Shown here: in pieces, positions 60,595-64,000 of the stretch | How positions within the stretch are numbered: position 1 is the stretch's first letter | Layout: the number at the start of each line of letters is the position of its first letter | Translations under genes and position numbers: made by a program | The notes under the pieces: model-generated | Told to the model about the DNA's origin: nothing | Databases searched by the model: none | The model's input: only the letters and a program-made list of their open reading frames with translations | Source: Talpa occidentalis | Lineage: Eukaryota; Chordata; Mammalia; Eulipotyphla; Talpidae | DNA length: 64,000 nucleotides | Direction of reading: 5' to 3' | Assembly (NCBI RefSeq): GCF_014898055.3 | Contig: NW_023604295.1 | Span: forward strand, 69,155,730 to 69,219,729

Positions 60595-63440
60595 ACAAAA
60601 TGAAATTTTGAAGAAGCAAACTAACAGAGGACATAATTTCTAATAGTATTCAAGTGGCTTAAGAGTATCTTCAGAGCGTGACTAACATTTTAGATTGTCT
60701 CCACAAGGAAACCCTGGCACAATGATTTTGGAATGAGCCAAGTTCTCAAAACACAATTATATGTTATTATTTTTTTCCATCTTATGTTAGACCTATAATC
60801 AGATTGGAAATCTATAGTCAGAGATAATGGAACACTGAGGCAATTGTCCATATCATTCAAGCCAAAGAAACACTTTGATTTGAAATTCTGTATCTAAATG
60901 ATTGAGGCTAGAGTGCTCTTTGGTTTGAATGATGTAGATAATTGTTTCAGTCCTCCACTTCATCTTGCTGGTATAAATTGCTCAAAAGCAAATGTGTATG
61001 AGATACCATATTCATTCAGTGCAGTGAAAATATGTACATATTTTGTGGCATATAAAGTTTGTAAATGTTTAAAGGAAAATAAAACTGAAAACCACTGAAG
61101 GTATCATTTACATATTTTCAATACCTTCTTTACAGAAAATAAATTACAGTATGCAGGCTCACACATGTTCACTAAATTGCATTTTATTGTAGCTATTTAT
61201 CACTAAACTATTTTTGAAAATTAAACAATTCTTAAAATGTAATCATTGCAAATGATGAAAAAAGCCAGCAAAAGTCTTCTAAATTATACATGATTTATAC
61301 ACACACACACACACACACACACAGAGGCACGCACATATGTTCATTTAGTGCCCCCATTTACCAGATAAAATATTCATACATTGCAAAATCATAAACTGTG
61401 AAGAAATATCTACCTACATTGTTTCCATGCTCCATGTTTATGGCTTAACTGTGTTTCTGTTGCTATGTAATATGATTGCTATGCACTAAATGATAAACGG
61501 AAGTCAACTACTCTTCCCAAAGTGGATCATTGTACTTGTTTTAGTCTTCCTTTGTAAAGCCTAAGTTCTGATCTGTGCTGCAAGTGCTAAGGCAATCAAT
61601 GCTGATGAATGACTAGAAATGGCTTCTTATTCCAGTCCCCACTGAATAGAAAGTTTCCATTATCTCATTCAACATCTTCACTCTATCAATTTGACAGGGG
61701 CAGGCAGTTCCACACTTCACTGCTTTCACTTTGGAACAGTATTCTATGTATCTATCTGTTTCTGATATGAAAGAAAAATGAAAAACAATAAAGTCTGGAG
61801 AAAACTTCTTGTTTGCACACATATAAATACCATCTTTCATTCTTCTTTTAATTGTTCAGTTTTACCTGGAAGATAACCATTTACATAAAATTGGTAGAAT
61901 AAAAAATCATATATGATAGAATCAACTTCTAAGAATAAGGCAAAATAAATCAAGTTTTACTCTTTTGGAAGGGGGAAGAAAATTATCTTTTTTATCCTTT
62001 TGCTCTTAAAGGATATGGTACTTTTGTTCACTTTCCAGTGATTAGATAACATCTTGGCTTCCTCCTGTGACTTTATGCTGGCAACCTGGCAGAGCAGTAA
62101 GTCACTTAATAGGCACTTTTTTGGACCATGCAAGGTGTTCCCCCCTTCCTTTTGTCTTTCTCTATGGAGCAAGAGCAAGCCAGAAAAAAAGGCAAGGTGT
62201 GAACCAGTCTCTTTTTGGCAGTCAGTCAGTAGGATTTTTAAAAGAAAAATGGCCAAGATAACAAGCACAAGACATCCAAAAGAAACTTCTTAGAACAAAA
62301 GTGGAGAAAGCCATGAAAATTGCTTGGGTATTAATTCCCATAAAATAGTCATTTACAACATAGTATTCTCTGCCAAAACTTTTATTTACGCTGCAGTAAC
62401 AGTGTTTTAGTTTGTGCATGAAACATTTCATAAAGGGAGCAAGGTCCAACCTCTAAGTACTCTGGGTAATCAACTCTGCACATGAATTTACCCCTCAGTT
62501 TGACCCTGTTGACTCAAAGACAAACTGTGATTGCTGCAAAATCTAAATTTGTGCCAAAAGATTTTTTTTCCCTCTCCTATCCTGTACCTTGTAGATTTCA
62601 ATATTTATTTCTGATAATTGCACTTATATAATAAAATATTTTCGAAATGGAAGGAACCACTCATTATTTCAAAAACAAGCCATTATATTTTTATGACAGC
62701 ACTTTCTGAATTGCAATCTGGAATATTTCATTGATTGCATGTTTGTATAGTGTCAGTTGTCTGTCATCCCATTTTGATTTGTCACTAGAAATATATGTAA
62801 GTGTATATGTATATAATTTAAATCTATTGAGAAGAAATGTGAGTAAAAAATAAGCAAATAAGCAAATGTAATAGAAATTACTTAAACTGGCATCCTCCAT
62901 ACAGCACTGATAAAGGAGAAAATAACAAGGATACTACAGCACTTGGCAGGAACCATGTTCCTCTGGACAATAACAAGGGGATCAAACACTAATCAGTCAA
63001 CAGAATGTTTAAGTGTTAGTTTACCCTTGGCAATGAAGAGAAACATCTCAAAATTATATTTTCAAATACTGAAGACAATACTCCTATCTATCTTCCAAAA
63101 TTTATCAAATAAGCAACATTAAGACATATAGATTCCATCAGAGAGAGTAAATTAGTGTCTGGGTTTATGATTATTTCTCACCCTAGCTTTATTACTGGTT
63201 CAGTTGTGTGCACTAGTGCTTTCTTAATCAACATCAATACAAGTGGGTTTACAGGTAGACTGTAGGTACAGCGATTAATATACATAATAGATTTGTTATT
63301 GTTAAGAACTTCAGACAGTAGTGTTTTCACGTTTCTTTATCCACAACATATGTGTAAGAACATTTTGCTAATTTCCTGCTTTTTACATATATTGGGGCCA
63401 GATGTAAAAATGTGACAACAGATTACAACTTAAATGAAGG
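60595..63440. other. 2.8 kb of unique sequence with a (CA)n microsatellite
   Basis: A CA run lies at 61299-61322. The 62000-62530 part is less AT-rich but has no recognisable exon. The overlapping short frames on both strands at 61957-62293 share no domain I know. Confidence 0.5.
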
Positions 63441-63458
63441 TTAAAGTGCAGGAATCTG

Positions 63459-63717
63459 GGGACCTCCCCTGGTGGCGCAGCCGTTGAGCGCTGGGCTGCG
63501 AAGCTGCTCGCAGCATCTGCAGCGACAGTTCGATCCCCGGCCACCTTCGAGGGTCCCACATGACGCGCAGACCTCTACTGCCGCCCGCTGCTCCCCTCAG
63601 CAGTGTACTTCGGGCCTTCTGCCTGTTCTTCCCCCTGTTCTGGCTCTTGCCCTCCCGCACTTCTGACTGTGCCCAGTGCTTGTACAAATAAATAAATAAA
63701 TCTTAAAAAAAAAAAAA
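63459..63717 (+). mobile_element. T+ SINE copy with perfect target duplications
   Basis: Perfect 16-bp target duplication aaagtgcaggaatctg at 63443-63458 and 63718-63733. The B box is agttcgatccc. CpGs are well kept. Several short deletions occur in the 3' body (ctggctcttgccctccc). The tail is a clean AAAT repeat, tctta and an A run. Confidence 0.95.
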
Positions 63718-63784
63718 AAAGTGCAGGAATCTGTATATAGTACCTGGGTGCAAAGACTGCCTCTGCCACATACTGATTGTGTAT

Positions 63785-64000
63785 TTTTTTTTTAAGATTT
63801 ATTATTCATGCATACAAGAACCCGGGTACAGGTCAGATGAGCAGGAGGTTAAGAGGATTCACCAGAGACAAAATGGGGAAGAGAACAGACAGACTGACTG
63901 AAATACACTGCTGAGCGGAGCAGCAGGCGACACAGGAGAGAGCTCCCGCGCCATGTGGGATTCTCGCCAGCCGGTTGCGATCGAACCCATACTGCAGAGG
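63785..64000 (-). mobile_element. T+ SINE copy, cut by the window end
   Basis: The 3' tail is at the left and the 5' end lies beyond the window. The minus-strand B box is ggttcgatcgc. It is about 50 bp from, and inverted relative to, the previous SINE. Confidence 0.9.

Noticed and set aside
61957..62293. Overlapping open frames on both strands, at first suggestive of an exon
   Set aside because: None shows a known domain, and no splice-site pair or conserved codon pattern can be supported from one sequence.

Overview
The window looks like an ordinary gene-free stretch of a placental mammal's nuclear genome: AT-rich, no convincing exon, and dense with retrotransposon remains. It holds MIR-like, L2-like, MER5A-like and MLT1-like fossils, several L1 pieces, one solo LTR, and about 34 copies of one tRNA-derived SINE family that make up roughly 14% of the sequence. 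The SINE starts with ggg(c/a)cctccctggtgg, carries pol III A and B boxes, has a body unrelated to tRNA, and ends in AATAAA repeats, TCTT and oligo(A), so it is a 'T+' class SINE. It does not match the cetartiodactyl CHR, pig PRE-1, camelid, equine ERE, carnivore CAN or bat VES/Rhin families as I recall them. I therefore place the source only as a placental, probably laurasiatherian, lineage with its own SINE family; pangolin is a guess I cannot test here.

Layout. 1-1.8 kb: nothing recognised. 1.8-3.2 kb: old L1 with an internal deletion and a SINE inside. 3.7-18 kb: sixteen of the SINEs, including one inside a MER5A-like DNA transposon (11 kb), a nested pair (14.3-14.9 kb) and one inside an MLT1-like LTR (16.7-17.5 kb); a poly(A)-only insertion sits at 8.03-8.09 kb. 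20.86-22.16 kb: a young 5'-truncated L1 with perfect 16-bp target duplications, next to an 880-bp solo LTR with 6-bp duplications. 23-31 kb: SINEs and MIR. 31-37 kb: mostly featureless. 37.4-38.2 kb: an L1 with a 5' inversion (twin-priming type), then a perfect estrogen-response-element palindrome and an 86-bp segment that recurs, duplicated in tandem, 2.3 kb downstream (40.58-40.76 kb). 41-48.7 kb and 53.6-64 kb: more SINEs, several as closely spaced inverted pairs. 52.2-52.4 kb: very AT-rich simple sequence.

No protein-coding gene, tRNA or structural RNA gene, or CRISPR array is supported. The open reading frames are short; the longest lie in antisense or sense SINE bodies or in unique sequence with no recognisable domain. 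Whether the region is intergenic or a large intron cannot be told from this sequence. The strongest leads are the poly(A)-only insertion, the dispersed-plus-tandem 86/90-bp duplication, two SINEs that share an unusual 3' extension, and the SINE family itself with its subfamilies.
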